A DNA stretch of 64,000 nucleotides from an uncultured bacterium. GTDB lineage: Bacteria > Cyanobacteriota > Vampirovibrionia > Gastranaerophilales > Gastranaerophilaceae. Below, piece by piece: positions 27,301-36,201 of this stretch. Numbering within the stretch: the stretch's first letter is position 1; the number at the start of each line of letters is the position of its first letter. Location of the stretch: NCBI GenBank assembly GCA_947428835.1, contig CANENE010000008.1, positions 1 to 64,000 of the forward strand, in the 5' to 3' direction. The notes under the pieces are model-generated. The model was given only the letters and a program-made list of their open reading frames with translations, made no database searches and was not told the origin of the DNA. Both the position numbers and the translations under genes were made by a program.

Positions 27301-27846
27301 ATGGATATAGCAATAAGCAGAAGTGATATTTTTGGTTATACTTCAGATAACGAAAAACCTATAAAAGCAGAATTACCTGTCAATGCTCATGCAGTTGATA
27401 ATAAATTAACTGCGGCTGCAGATGTGTTTGATAAATCAGGCGGCGTAGAAATTATCGGAAATTTGTTTGAAGATAAAGAACTCCCGCTTCCTGAAGAAAA
27501 AATAATAAAGCTTGTAGAAGAATGCGGGGACAGATACAGAACTGATATTTTGGTTAGACCCAAAAATGCTCCGGCAGAGGTTTTAGAACAACCACTTGAA
27601 CAAGCCGTAAAAGAAGGAATACAGCCTCCTTGTGAAGAAGTTAAAGAAACTATAAATAAAGATATGCCTGAAACTGTTGAAAAATTGGGTCAGGAAGCAA
27701 AAAAGGCAGGCGAAAGTACTGCAAGAACTTTAAAATCAATGTCTAAAACAACAAAAGGACTTTTGGCGGCACTTGGAACTATTTTAGTTGCGGCAGGCGG
27801 TATATTTATATATAATAAACATGGCAAAAAAGAAAATGTGCGATAA
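27301..27846 (+). CDS. Tail-anchored protein A (paralogue set downstream of flhA)
   Basis: 181 residues, no known domain. A single C-terminal membrane span (about 153-171, LLAALGTILVAAGGIFIY) follows the segment SMSKTTKG and leaves a ten-residue basic tail (NKHGKKENVR). There is no signal peptide, so the long N-terminal part should lie in the cytoplasm. The C-terminal block (xxKGLSKxxKG + Ala/Gly/Val-rich span + K/N-K) is shared with the next two genes. AAAAGG precedes the ATG. It lies 75 bases after flhA. Function unknown; a partner of the export gate is an inference from position. Confidence 0.65.
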   Translation: MDIAISRSDIFGYTSDNEKPIKAELPVNAHAVDNKLTAAADVFDKSGGVEIIGNLFEDKELPLPEEKIIKLVEECGDRYRTDILVRPKNAPAEVLEQPLEQAVKEGIQPPCEEVKETINKDMPETVEKLGQEAKKAGESTARTLKSMSKTTKGLLAALGTILVAAGGIFIYNKHGKKENVR

Positions 27847-27864
27847 GATTTGGGGGAAATAACT

Positions 27865-28233
27865 ATGAAAACAGGCGCAATTAGAACAAGAGAAATACAA
27901 CAAAATCATAATAGAGGTGGCAAATTTAAGCCCGAAGGTTTAAAAAGCACATCTTCCAATACCCTCCCCTCTTTAGTTACGGTATCTGAAATTCAAAAGC
28001 ATGTTAATCAAGGAGGTGCTCTTAAACCTCAGCCTTCTGTTGATACATTTGCTCTTGCTCCAAAACAAAAACCGTTAAATATAGACGAAGCCGGTAAAGA
28101 AGTTCAAAAAGCTGCAAAAGGCCTATCTAAAAAAGCTAAAATTATAGTTGGTATTGTGATGGCAGCAATTGTTGCAGCAGGTGCTGTATTTGCTGTTAAT
28201 AAGAGTAAAGAAAATCAAGAATACCGTGATTAA
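27865..28233 (+). CDS. Tail-anchored protein B with an internal EIQ..N.GG..KP repeat
   Basis: The frame opens at TTG 27850, but the GGGGG at 27852-27857 sits eight bases before ATG 27865, so the shorter start is preferred (122 residues). The N-terminal part contains two copies of a short motif, EIQQNHNRGGKFKP (about 10-23) and EIQKHVNQGGALKP (about 42-55). The C-terminal half has AAKGLSKKAKI and a membrane span (about 92-111, IVGIVMAAIVAAGAVFA), then NKSKENQEYRD. It shares this tail with the genes before and after. The gap from the previous gene is 18 bases, so they are one operon. Function unknown. Confidence 0.65.
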   Translation: MKTGAIRTREIQQNHNRGGKFKPEGLKSTSSNTLPSLVTVSEIQKHVNQGGALKPQPSVDTFALAPKQKPLNIDEAGKEVQKAAKGLSKKAKIIVGIVMAAIVAAGAVFAVNKSKENQEYRD

Positions 28234-28354
28234 TAATAATTTGCGGTAAAATTGCAAAAAGTTATTTCCTTTTTTCTGATGTTTTTATTTCTGCTTGGCA
28301 ATAAAAATTATGTTTAGGTTTTAATATATTGTGCAATAAATAAAGGTTATAAAA

Positions 28355-28978
28355 ATGAACATAGCAAATATTAAAGAAGGTTTCAGGCAACATAGAATTG
28401 CAAATGCCAAAAAAGCAAGACCTTATATCAAACAAATAGATGCAAAAGCAGCTGAAACGGCGAAAGTTGTTGACAGTTTTATTTCTTCCGCAGTTAACAA
28501 AGCAAAACCGACTGTTGAATCTGCAACAAAGAAAGCAATGGAAATTATTGACTCAGGTAAACAAAGGATTGGCATTGACAATAAAACAACTGCAAACAGC
28601 GATGTCTTTGAAAGCCCGTTGTCAAGATTTGCAAGACGCAATTCCGTTGATATGGCAGAAACTCCTAAATATGAAAAAAATGGTTCAACAGGGCTGATTT
28701 TTAAAGAAGTACCGGCTATAGCAGATGAAAGCGAACAAATTCTAAAAGAAACCGGTGTATCTGTAGTCGAAGCTAAACCTGTTTCAGATGCACTTAATAA
28801 TTTAGATGAAGCTGCGAAAGAATTAGGTGATGATGCAGCAAATGCTGCAAAAGGTTTATCTAAGAGCACGAAAGGAATTTTAGCTGTGGCAGCTGCTTTA
28901 GTTGTGGCACTTGGTGGTTTCTTTGCTTATAAAAAACACAGCCAAACCGATGCTGAACAAAAACAAGACAATAAATAG
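28355..28978 (+). CDS. Tail-anchored protein C (paralogue of the two preceding genes)
   Basis: 207 residues, no recognised domain. Helical, Ala/Lys-rich N-terminal part, then NAAKGLSKSTKG and a membrane span (about 171-191, ILAVAAALVVALGGFFAY), with a tail KKHSQTDAEQKQDNK. The AAKGLSK + span + basic tail is nearly the same as in the preceding two proteins, while the N-terminal regions differ. It follows a 121-base gap and may have its own promoter. A bidirectional terminator follows 23 bases after the stop. Function unknown. Confidence 0.65.
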   Translation: MNIANIKEGFRQHRIANAKKARPYIKQIDAKAAETAKVVDSFISSAVNKAKPTVESATKKAMEIIDSGKQRIGIDNKTTANSDVFESPLSRFARRNSVDMAETPKYEKNGSTGLIFKEVPAIADESEQILKETGVSVVEAKPVSDALNNLDEAAKELGDDAANAAKGLSKSTKGILAVAAALVVALGGFFAYKKHSQTDAEQKQDNK

Positions 28979-29000
28979 TTTATTATAAAAATTTAAATAG

Positions 29001-29041
29001 AAATAAGGTCTTTGAGATTTAAAATTCCAAAGACCTTATTT
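29001..29041. terminator. Bidirectional terminator-like hairpin between the flagellar operon and serA
   Basis: A 14-bp perfect stem AAATAAGGTCTTTG / CAAAGACCTTATTT with a 13-base loop lies between two convergent genes. T runs are weak on both sides, but the stem itself ends in T/A tracts. Confidence 0.7.
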
Positions 29042-29060
29042 GTTTAATTCCGTTTAAAAT

Positions 29061-30638
29061 CTACAAATTTATGCATTTTGCGCCGATTACGCCATCAATT
29101 TTTGTAATTTTTTCTAAAATTTCATTATTTAAAGCTTCATCAACATTAATAATCATGTTTGAAACGCATTTATTTTCAAAGTTTTGTACAACCTGCATAC
29201 CTGAAATATTAACGTTATTTGCCCCAACTACAGTAGAAACCAAAGCCACCATATTGGGTTTATTTGTATGAGGGACTAAAAGCATATGTTCTTTTGGTTC
29301 AATACTTGTAATATATTTGTCAATTTTTGTAATTCTTTTTATGCCTTTAGCAATTAAAGTGCCCTCAACTTCAATACAGTTGTTGTCTGTCACTATTTTT
29401 ACCATTATGTTGTCGTTTGGATTATTGGTTTTAGTGCTTTTTACTTCAATTCCTCTTTCTTTTGCAATGATTGGGGTGTTAACGTAATTAACACCTGTTA
29501 CATTTGTGCTTAAGACTCCTTTTAAAATAGCAATTTCAAGAGGGGTGATATCTAAAGAAGCTAATTTTCCCGAAAAATCAATTGCTATTTGTTTAATTGA
29601 GCCTTCTGTGATTTGCGCTGCAATTTGAGCGATATTTTCGCACAATTCCATATAATCTTTAACGGGTTCTAATTTGCCGGGTTTGAGTGCCGGAATATTA
29701 ATAGCACTTGTTGCATCTTTGCCTGATAGCACGTCTGCTACTTGGCTTGCAACATCTACTGCAACATTAATTTGAGCTTCTGATGTACTTGCTCCAAGAT
29801 GAGGAGTTAAAATTGCTTTGTTTCCGAGTGTTAAAAGAGGTGAATTTGCAACATTTTTTTCATCTTCGAAAACATCAATTGCGCATCCTGCAACAAGACC
29901 TTCTTTTATTGCTTCACAAAGGTCATTTTCATTAACGATTCCGCCTCTTGCACAATTTATTATTCTTACACCTTTTTTCATTTTAACAATTGTATCTTTA
30001 TTGATTAAATTAGTTGTATCATTTGTTTTTGGTGTATGAATTGTAATATAATCACAAACAGGCCAAAAATCATCAAGGTTTTCAATATAGGTTGCTCTTG
30101 ATTTTTCAACAATTTCTTTATTTGAAAATGGGTCATATACAAATACTTTCATTCCCAAAGCCATTGCAACATTTGCAACGTGGTGGCCAATTTTTCCAAA
30201 GCCGATTACACCAAGATTTTTATTAAAAACTTCAACTCCAGTGAATTTAGATCTTTCCCAAAGCCCTTGTTTAATTGATGCATCTGCAACAGGGATATTT
30301 CTTGATACTGCCATCATCATTGCAATTGTGTGCTCTGCTGCGGCGTGAGTGTTGCCATCTGGTGAATTTACAACGATAATACCTTTTTTTGTTGCAGCAT
30401 TTACATCTATATTATCAACCCCTACACCTGCTCTAGCAATAATTTTGATGTTTTTTGCAGCATCTATAACTTTGCTTGTGATTTTGGTTTGCGAACGTAT
30501 TAAAATCGCATCATAGTTTCCTATTATTTCGCACAATTTGTCTTCATCCATTGTAGCCAAATTATCGACATCTGCGACTTTAGATACGATATTAACAGCT
30601 AAATCATTGATTTTATCAGTAATTAGCACATGCGCCAT
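29061..30638 (-). CDS. serA: D-3-phosphoglycerate dehydrogenase SerA
   Basis: 525 residues, the long (type I) form. It oxidises 3-phosphoglycerate, the first step of serine synthesis. Catalytic and nucleotide motifs are in order: [11 protein letters not shown]-like segment ([12 protein letters not shown]), [14 protein letters not shown] (NAD), [11 protein letters not shown] and [13 protein letters not shown]. After an extra intervening (ASB-like) domain at about 320-450, an ACT domain fills the last 75 residues ([25 protein letters not shown]), suggesting feedback by serine. The ribosome site GGAGGAG lies at an optimal distance. serC is at 7743, so the pathway is split. Confidence 0.95.
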   Translation of the reverse strand: MAHVLITDKINDLAVNIVSKVADVDNLATMDEDKLCEIIGNYDAILIRSQTKITSKVIDAAKNIKIIARAGVGVDNIDVNAATKKGIIVVNSPDGNTHAAAEHTIAMMMAVSRNIPVADASIKQGLWERSKFTGVEVFNKNLGVIGFGKIGHHVANVAMALGMKVFVYDPFSNKEIVEKSRATYIENLDDFWPVCDYITIHTPKTNDTTNLINKDTIVKMKKGVRIINCARGGIVNENDLCEAIKEGLVAGCAIDVFEDEKNVANSPLLTLGNKAILTPHLGASTSEAQINVAVDVASQVADVLSGKDATSAINIPALKPGKLEPVKDYMELCENIAQIAAQITEGSIKQIAIDFSGKLASLDITPLEIAILKGVLSTNVTGVNYVNTPIIAKERGIEVKSTKTNNPNDNIMVKIVTDNNCIEVEGTLIAKGIKRITKIDKYITSIEPKEHMLLVPHTNKPNMVALVSTVVGANNVNISGMQVVQNFENKCVSNMIINVDEALNNEILEKITKIDGVIGAKCINL

Positions 30639-30671
30639 TATTCATTCTCCTCCGGTTTTATTTATTAGCTA

Positions 30672-31646
30672 TCAGCCTTTTAAAAGATAAGCCTGCGGGT
30701 ATTTATATGAAAGCTTGAAACCTGCAGATTCATACATTTTAAATGCGCTTTGCAGATTTAAATCAAGACTTGCATTTAATTCTTTAAGCTCAACAATTCC
30801 GCCTTGATGTAATTTAATTATATCTGCCACAGCAGCCCTTACAAGAGGTGTTGAAAGCTTTTGCCCTCTGTTTTCTTCAAGCAAACCTATCAAAGGAAGA
30901 TTACAGATGCCGTCTGTTGTGACATTTGCAAGGCAGAAGCCGGCAATTTTATTTTCATACAATAAAATTTTGCTTGCCTGTGGAAGAAATCTTCCATATA
31001 TTGACGTTGTAATTTTGTGTGTTATATCTTTACAACCTTCAAGAGTGGCAAATCTGTTATCAAAATTGACATCTGATGAAAATTTGAATGAATTGTGGAT
31101 ACAAGAAGCCAGTTCATCAAAATAAATATCTCTATACGGGGTCAATTTGTAGCCGATTGGAAGGTCGGCAGGGTTGAATTCCAACAGCCCTTTTAAGAAT
31201 TCTTTGTTTTGAACATCAAAAACCATAACGCCTGTGTCTACAAAATTGAAACCAAAGTTTTGAACATCATTTCTAAAGCTTTCTTGAACACCAAGCATTG
31301 CATAGCTAACAATTGAATGTTTTCTTAAAGAGCGGGTTTGTTCCATAAATTTTTCAAAAAGACATTTTCTTCTTTCGTTGATATCAATATCTCCAAGACA
31401 ATGAACAACAAAAACTTCAATGACATCTTTTGGAACTGTAGTATAAGCTAAAAATCCTGTAGGAATTGAATCTTCAAGCAAAATGATGCAGCTTATAAGA
31501 TTTTTTTGAAAAGAGTCTAAAAAATCTTCATAATTTAAAGGTTCTATTTCAAACTTATAATCGCTTCGGGCGCGATTTTTAAAATCATTATATGCGCCTT
31601 GAAATATTCTGAAATACTTTTCTTCTAATATGGCTGTTTCATACAT
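30672..31646 (-). CDS. Double GNAT-domain acetyltransferase-like protein
   Basis: Open from 31703, but MYETAIL at 31646 is preceded by GAGG about 11 bases upstream and is the better start (324 residues). Two GNAT-like halves are visible. The first (about 30-140) has ISCIILLEDSIPTGFLAY. The second, at about 240-324, has NKIAGFCLANVTT, the acetyl-CoA-type loop LLEENRGQKLSTPLVRAA (Q/R-x-x-G-x-G/A degenerate) and NLQSAFKMYESAGF. The substrate is unknown. It lies 33 bases upstream of serA on the same strand, so co-transcription is possible. Confidence 0.65.
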   Translation of the reverse strand: MYETAILEEKYFRIFQGAYNDFKNRARSDYKFEIEPLNYEDFLDSFQKNLISCIILLEDSIPTGFLAYTTVPKDVIEVFVVHCLGDIDINERRKCLFEKFMEQTRSLRKHSIVSYAMLGVQESFRNDVQNFGFNFVDTGVMVFDVQNKEFLKGLLEFNPADLPIGYKLTPYRDIYFDELASCIHNSFKFSSDVNFDNRFATLEGCKDITHKITTSIYGRFLPQASKILLYENKIAGFCLANVTTDGICNLPLIGLLEENRGQKLSTPLVRAAVADIIKLHQGGIVELKELNASLDLNLQSAFKMYESAGFKLSYKYPQAYLLKG

Positions 31647-31807
31647 AACAACTGTTTCCTCGGATACTTTTCTTAAGTGTACCACAAATAATGCGGTTTT
31701 CAAAATTTTATGTATAGTTTTGTGAAATAAATACTATTATTGTATTTGTTATTTTATTTTGTTTAGGTTATTATATACCTCGAAGTATAACGAAAAAAGG
31801 AAAAATT

Positions 31808-32077
31808 ATGTCAATTAACTTGAAAAACAAAAAAGAAATTATTGCTAAATTTGGCAAAAACGAAAAAGATTCAGGCAACATTGAAGTTCAAATTGCAATG
31901 TTATCTCAAAAAATTTCTGAATTAACAGAGCACCTAAAATCTAACAAGAAAGATTTTCAGGCAAAAAGAGGTCTTCTTGTTATGGTAGGCAGAAGAAAAG
32001 GAATGTTAACTTATCTAAAAAGCGTGGATTTGGAAAAATACCGTGCGTTAATTAAAAAACTTAACATAAGAGGTTAA
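31808..32077 (+). CDS. rpsO: 30S ribosomal protein S15
   Basis: 89 residues, full length. The family signature is visible: FGKNEKDSGNIEVQIAMLSQKISELTEHLK, then KDFQAKRGLLVMVGRRKGMLTYL. It binds 16S rRNA at the central junction early in assembly. It has a Shine-Dalgarno AAAAGG, its own strong terminator and no coupled neighbour. Confidence 0.95.
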   Translation: MSINLKNKKEIIAKFGKNEKDSGNIEVQIAMLSQKISELTEHLKSNKKDFQAKRGLLVMVGRRKGMLTYLKSVDLEKYRALIKKLNIRG

Positions 32078-32106
32078 TCTTTTAGTTTAATAAATAATTT
32101 CAAGTT

Positions 32107-32140
32107 AAATACCACAGGAGTTATACCCTGTGGTATTTTT
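32107..32140 (+). terminator. rpsO terminator
   Basis: Stem AATACCACAGG / CCTGTGGTATT (11 bp) with an 8-base loop and a T run at 32136-32140. It overlaps the first codons of the longest possible frame of the permease gene, which argues that the permease starts later. Confidence 0.9.
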
Positions 32141-32149
32141 AATTGTTTA

Positions 32150-32158
32150 TGTTAATAT
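32150..32158 (+). promoter_or_regulatory. Extended -10 promoter of the permease, leaderless start
   Basis: TG-T-TAATAT is an extended -10 (TGn) box. It is followed by seven bases and the ATG at 32166. No convincing -35 or Shine-Dalgarno is seen. Confidence 0.45.
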
Positions 32159-32165
32159 AGCTTGT

Positions 32166-33533
32166 ATGTCTGAACTTAAAAGAACCCTATCTTTAAAAGA
32201 TGCAATTTCAATTGTTGCAGGCTCTATGATTGGAAGCGGCATTTTTATAGTTTCTTCTTATATAGCGAAAAGTACAAATTCAAGCATACTTTTAATTCTA
32301 ACCTGGATTTTGGCAGGGATAGTGACATTGCTTGGAGCACTTTGCTATGGGGAATTATCTTCAACATTGCCTGATGAAGGCGGGCAATATATATATTTAA
32401 AGAAAATATATTCTAAAAAAATTGCATTTATTTACGGTTGGACACTGTTTCTTGTTATTCAGACAGGAACGCTTGCGGCAGTTAATATTGCATTTGCAAA
32501 ATTTATAGGAATCCTTGTTCCTTCTATTTCAGCAGCTAATCTTCTTATACATATAGGAAATTACTCTTTTTCAACCGAACAATTATTTGCAATGTTTAGT
32601 GTTTTGTTTATAACATTTATAAATTCAAGAGGAATAAAAGCCGGAATAATAACCCAAAATATTTTTACATTTACAAAAATAGCTTCAATGATTTTAATAA
32701 TTTTAACAGGATTATTTTTCGGGTTTAATTTTGACACTTTAATAAGTAATTTTTCCTTTGCAAACAATGACATAGCATTTAACTATGAAACCATAAAAAC
32801 CCTTATAATAAGCGTAGTTGGAGCTTTATTTGCCTCAATCACCTGGAACAATGTAACATTTGTAACTTCTGAAATAAAACATCCCGAAAAAAATATTAAA
32901 AAAGCTCTTATAATAGGCGCAGGGCTTGTAATTGCCATATATTTTATGTTGAATATTATTTATTTATCCTCGCTTGATTTTGAGTTAATTAAACAATCGC
33001 CTGATGGCATTGTTGTTGCACAATTAATGAATATGATTTTAGGCAAGAAAGCACTTTTAATAATTGCTGTTGTTATTTCGATTTCTGCTTTTGGCTGTGC
33101 AAACGGAATGATTTTAACAGGCTCGAGAATATACTATAAAATGGCAAAAGACAGGGTATTTTTTAGAAGGCTTGCTTTTATAGATAGACGTACAAAAGTC
33201 CCTGTTAATTCATTGTGGCTGCAATGTTTTTGGATATGTGTTTTAGTTGCATGGGGAAATTATATGCAGTTGTTGGATTATGTTATATATTCTTCAATAA
33301 TTTTTTATGCAGTTACAATTTTTGGTATTTTCAAAATGAGAAGAAAATATACAAATAATTTTGGTAAATTTAGAGTTCCAAATATTACGATAGTGTCATT
33401 TTTGATATTAGTTTTTTTAATTATTGCATTTCTTACAATATACAAACCAATTTATACGGTACCCGGTCTAATTGTAAGTTTTCTCGGCATACCTGTGTAT
33501 AATTTTTGGAATTTTAGGAAAAATAAGATATAA
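32166..33533 (+). CDS. APC-superfamily amino-acid permease
   Basis: 455 residues from ATG 32166. The upstream GTG at 32130 would place the start inside the rpsO terminator, so the later ATG is used. About twelve membrane spans. The N-terminus has the APC substrate-binding turn SIVAGSMIGSGIF and the LCYGELSSTLPDEGGQYIYL segment typical of the LAT/APA group. A mid-span has TWNNVTFVTSEIKHPEKNIKKA, which is also characteristic. Substrate is not determined. It lies upstream of the WYL-like regulator pair by seven bases. Confidence 0.85.
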   Translation: MSELKRTLSLKDAISIVAGSMIGSGIFIVSSYIAKSTNSSILLILTWILAGIVTLLGALCYGELSSTLPDEGGQYIYLKKIYSKKIAFIYGWTLFLVIQTGTLAAVNIAFAKFIGILVPSISAANLLIHIGNYSFSTEQLFAMFSVLFITFINSRGIKAGIITQNIFTFTKIASMILIILTGLFFGFNFDTLISNFSFANNDIAFNYETIKTLIISVVGALFASITWNNVTFVTSEIKHPEKNIKKALIIGAGLVIAIYFMLNIIYLSSLDFELIKQSPDGIVVAQLMNMILGKKALLIIAVVISISAFGCANGMILTGSRIYYKMAKDRVFFRRLAFIDRRTKVPVNSLWLQCFWICVLVAWGNYMQLLDYVIYSSIIFYAVTIFGIFKMRRKYTNNFGKFRVPNITIVSFLILVFLIIAFLTIYKPIYTVPGLIVSFLGIPVYNFWNFRKNKI

Positions 33534-33534
33534 T
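33506..33534 (+). promoter_or_regulatory. Promoter of the WYL-like pair, leaderless start
   Basis: TTGGAA (33506-33511), 17 bases, perfect TATAAT (33529-33534), then six bases to ATG 33541. The promoter lies inside the 3' end of the permease gene. No Shine-Dalgarno is present. Confidence 0.6.
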
Positions 33535-33540
33535 TAACAT

Positions 33541-34470
33541 ATGAAAAAGTATGTGGCGGATGATTCCATCTTTGAACTTTTGTTTGTATATAGATTATTG
33601 TTCGAAGGTGCTCATACAATTGAAGATATTCAAGATGAGTTTTTGCATGAAAGTCAAACAATCAGTGCAGAAAAGATTTTAAGCTGCATTAAAGCCTTAA
33701 AAAAATATGGTGTTAAAGTTGAAGCTTTTAAGCTTGATACAACAGTTTCGTATAGGGTATCAAGGCAAGGGTATAGTGAAATTAAATTTTCAAAAGAAGA
33801 ACTTAGAATTCTAAGCGATGTAAAAAAACTTCTTGTTGCAAGAAAAAACTACGATAGTATCCAAAGTGCAATAAAATTTTTATATAAAGTAGCATTTTTT
33901 GTAAAAGATACAGATAAAAGGCAAGATGTAACGGATTTTGGATATTTTTCCACTTTGAATTGGTTTATGATTACCAAATTAAAAGAACATTGTAAAAATA
34001 AAGATATAATTGTGCTGGATTATATAACTCCTGAAGGAAAAGGAAGATATATAACTTTTCATGCTGACAATCTTGAGCTTAATCCTAAGTCTAACAGATT
34101 ATATTTAAATGGTGTATACAAAGAAAAATCTGAATATTTGCTTGCAAGTTTGCCTGTAGATAGAATTTTCATGATAAAAAAAGTTATTAAAAAGCAGACT
34201 CCTTTTGATATTAGAATGAAGGTTATAACATATAAAATTTCAAAGAAAATGTATGAAAGTATAAAACTTGAAAAAGAAGAAAGAGTACTGCAAGTACAAA
34301 AAAAATTCGTAACCATACAAAGAATTGTAGAAAATGAATTTAAAACTGTACAAAAATTGCTTACGTATTGCCCTCAGCTTTATTATGTAAGTGATGACAA
34401 GATAAGAAATATTCTGATTGAAAAATTAGAAATTCTAAAGGAAAATTATGAGAAAACGCAGTACAATTGA
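33541..34470 (+). CDS. WYL-like transcriptional regulator, first of a tandem pair
   Basis: 309 residues. The N-terminus (FELLFVYRLLFEG ... IEDIQDEFLHE ... CIKALKKYGVKVEAF) is a winged-helix DNA-binding domain, followed by a central helical part. Residues about 155-240 carry the WYL-like fold (IIVLDYITPEGKGRYITFHADNLELNPKSNRLYLNG). The family's W-Y-L is changed to a YLNG-type sequence. The order matches PafB/PafC-like pairs. The next gene overlaps by 23 bases. Members often sense nucleic acids or ligands. The regulated target is unknown. Confidence 0.65.
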   Translation: MKKYVADDSIFELLFVYRLLFEGAHTIEDIQDEFLHESQTISAEKILSCIKALKKYGVKVEAFKLDTTVSYRVSRQGYSEIKFSKEELRILSDVKKLLVARKNYDSIQSAIKFLYKVAFFVKDTDKRQDVTDFGYFSTLNWFMITKLKEHCKNKDIIVLDYITPEGKGRYITFHADNLELNPKSNRLYLNGVYKEKSEYLLASLPVDRIFMIKKVIKKQTPFDIRMKVITYKISKKMYESIKLEKEERVLQVQKKFVTIQRIVENEFKTVQKLLTYCPQLYYVSDDKIRNILIEKLEILKENYEKTQYN

Positions 34471-35326
34471 AGATAAATATGCAATAAAAATTGTGTCAAA
34501 ATTGCTCGAAAAACCAATAAGTTCCGGCGAATTTGATAAATATTTGGACTACAACACAAGAAAAGCGCACAATTTATTGCAAGATATAAAAAGAGCCGGA
34601 TTTGAAGTTGTAAGAAAAAATCATTATCTTGAAATTAAAAAAATAGAAACAAAGCTTGATATAGAGGAAAAAGAGGCAAGTATCCTTGCATATTTTTTAA
34701 TGTTATCTTCTTTTTTACTTCCTCAATATAAAACGGAAGTTTTATGCAGAGTATTGGAAAAAATTCTTATCATATCAAACAGGACAGAATTGATTAATAT
34801 CTTCAATAAATTTGATTATTTTAAAATGGCAAATTTCAATGCAGATTATCAGGAAAAATTAAAGGCAATTCAGGATTATATTGCAAATAAACAACAGCTT
34901 AGGGTGATTTTAAAAACAAAGGAAGAAATGAAGTTAAAACCCATTGAATTTGAATGGGAAGATGAAACAATTATGATTAAATTTATGGATGAAAGAAAAA
35001 AAGACATAATAAAAATTGCTATTCAAGATATTGTAAAAATAATTCCAAAAGGAAAAAGAAAATACACGCCTGCCACAAAAGAAACCTTTTTTGAATTAAA
35101 GGGAAAGCTTGCACTATCATACCTTTTGAAAGATGAAGAAAGAATGGTAGACAGTCTTGAAGATTCTATTATTGTTGCAAACAGTTCGGGAAATAAAACA
35201 GAACTATTTAAAAGACTCTTAAAATATGGTGAATTTTGTGAAATAATTCTCCCGAAAACCCAAAAAGAGGAATTTGAAGATATAATTTGTGCTTCTTTAA
35301 AAAATCTAAAAGCAAATAATGCATAA
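34448..35326 (+). CDS. WYL-like transcriptional regulator, second of a tandem pair
   Basis: 292 residues. An N-terminal winged helix (EDKYAIKIVSKLLEKP ... FDKYLDYNTRKAHNLLQDIKRAGFEVVRKNHYLEI) is followed by a helical core. A beta-rich WYL-like half occupies about 150-215 (LRVILKTKEEMKLKPIEFEWEDETIMIKFMDERKKDIIKIAI). The C-terminal third is helical. It overlaps the previous gene by 23 bases, so translation is coupled and the products probably form a heterodimer as PafB/PafC do. This is by analogy only. The Mla-like operon starts 65 bases later. Confidence 0.6.
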   Translation: MRKRSTIEDKYAIKIVSKLLEKPISSGEFDKYLDYNTRKAHNLLQDIKRAGFEVVRKNHYLEIKKIETKLDIEEKEASILAYFLMLSSFLLPQYKTEVLCRVLEKILIISNRTELINIFNKFDYFKMANFNADYQEKLKAIQDYIANKQQLRVILKTKEEMKLKPIEFEWEDETIMIKFMDERKKDIIKIAIQDIVKIIPKGKRKYTPATKETFFELKGKLALSYLLKDEERMVDSLEDSIIVANSSGNKTELFKRLLKYGEFCEIILPKTQKEEFEDIICASLKNLKANNA

Positions 35327-35391
35327 ATAAGCCTAAATATCATATATTCATATGTAATCATTAATAGATTTTTTATATAGAATTATAAGGT

Positions 35392-36189
35392 ATGTTCGAA
35401 CTAGAAAAAACTCTAACCTATAGAGCCTTTTTGCTTTTGCTTGGTTTAAGCAGAGAGTTTCTTATAACGCTTGGAAACATTGGACGCGATTTTTCGCATG
35501 TTTTGGCGTATATTTTGAGTTTAAAAATTAACGTGCGAGAAACTATAGAGCAGGCAAAAAGATTTGCTTTTGATAGTTTGCCTATCAGTTTAACTATTGT
35601 CGGAATGACATCGGCTATTATTGCAATGCAATTAGCTCCGGAACTTGCAAAGCAAGGGGCCGCTGACTATACAGGGATGCTATCTGCAATTGTTATGATA
35701 AGAGAGCTTGCTGTTGTTATGAGCGGCTTTGCAATTATTTCGATGGTAGGATCATCTTTTGCATCTGAAATTGCTTCAATGTCAGTGACACAGCAGATTA
35801 ATGCAATGAAAGTTTTAAAAGTTGATCCTGTTGAATATTTGATAGTTCCAAGATTTGCAGCGGGTGTGTTGTTTATGCCTGTTGTTTTTGTTGTGGCTGC
35901 AACATTCGGGCTTTTTTGCGCAGGATTAGTTTCGCATTATTGTGCGGATTTGAGTATTTTAAACTACATAACATCTTTATGGCGCGGGCTTGTAGTTAAA
36001 GATATAATGATTGCAATATTAAAATCATCCTTCTTTGGAGGGACGATAGCTCTCATTAGCTGCTCAATGGGCTTTTCAACCAGAGGCGGAGCGAAAGAAG
36101 TCGGAATTGCAACAACAAAAGCAGTTGTTTGGTCGTTTTTGGCAATTGCTATTTGGGATTTTATTTTTGCATCGATATTTTATCTATAA
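35392..36189 (+). CDS. mlaE: MlaE-family ABC transporter permease
   Basis: 265 residues, five to six hydrophobic spans. The MlaE (Ycf63, TGD1) signature is present: AIIAMQLAPELAKQGAADYTG, MIRELAVVMSGFAII, EIASMSVTQQINAMKVLKVDPVEYLIVPRF and the C-terminal ISCSMGFSTRGGAKEVGIATTKAVV. It is the inner-membrane permease of the phospholipid trafficking system. mlaF and an MCE gene follow at once in the same order as in cyanobacteria. The ATG lacks a well-placed Shine-Dalgarno; AAGG sits only one base away. Confidence 0.9.
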   Translation: MFELEKTLTYRAFLLLLGLSREFLITLGNIGRDFSHVLAYILSLKINVRETIEQAKRFAFDSLPISLTIVGMTSAIIAMQLAPELAKQGAADYTGMLSAIVMIRELAVVMSGFAIISMVGSSFASEIASMSVTQQINAMKVLKVDPVEYLIVPRFAAGVLFMPVVFVVAATFGLFCAGLVSHYCADLSILNYITSLWRGLVVKDIMIAILKSSFFGGTIALISCSMGFSTRGGAKEVGIATTKAVVWSFLAIAIWDFIFASIFYL

Positions 36190-36201
36190 TAAAGAGGAAA
36201 A

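Noticed and set aside
32130-32165. N-terminal extension of the permease from GTG 32130
   Set aside because: The extra codons fall inside the rpsO terminator; ATG 32166 gives the normal APC N-terminus.
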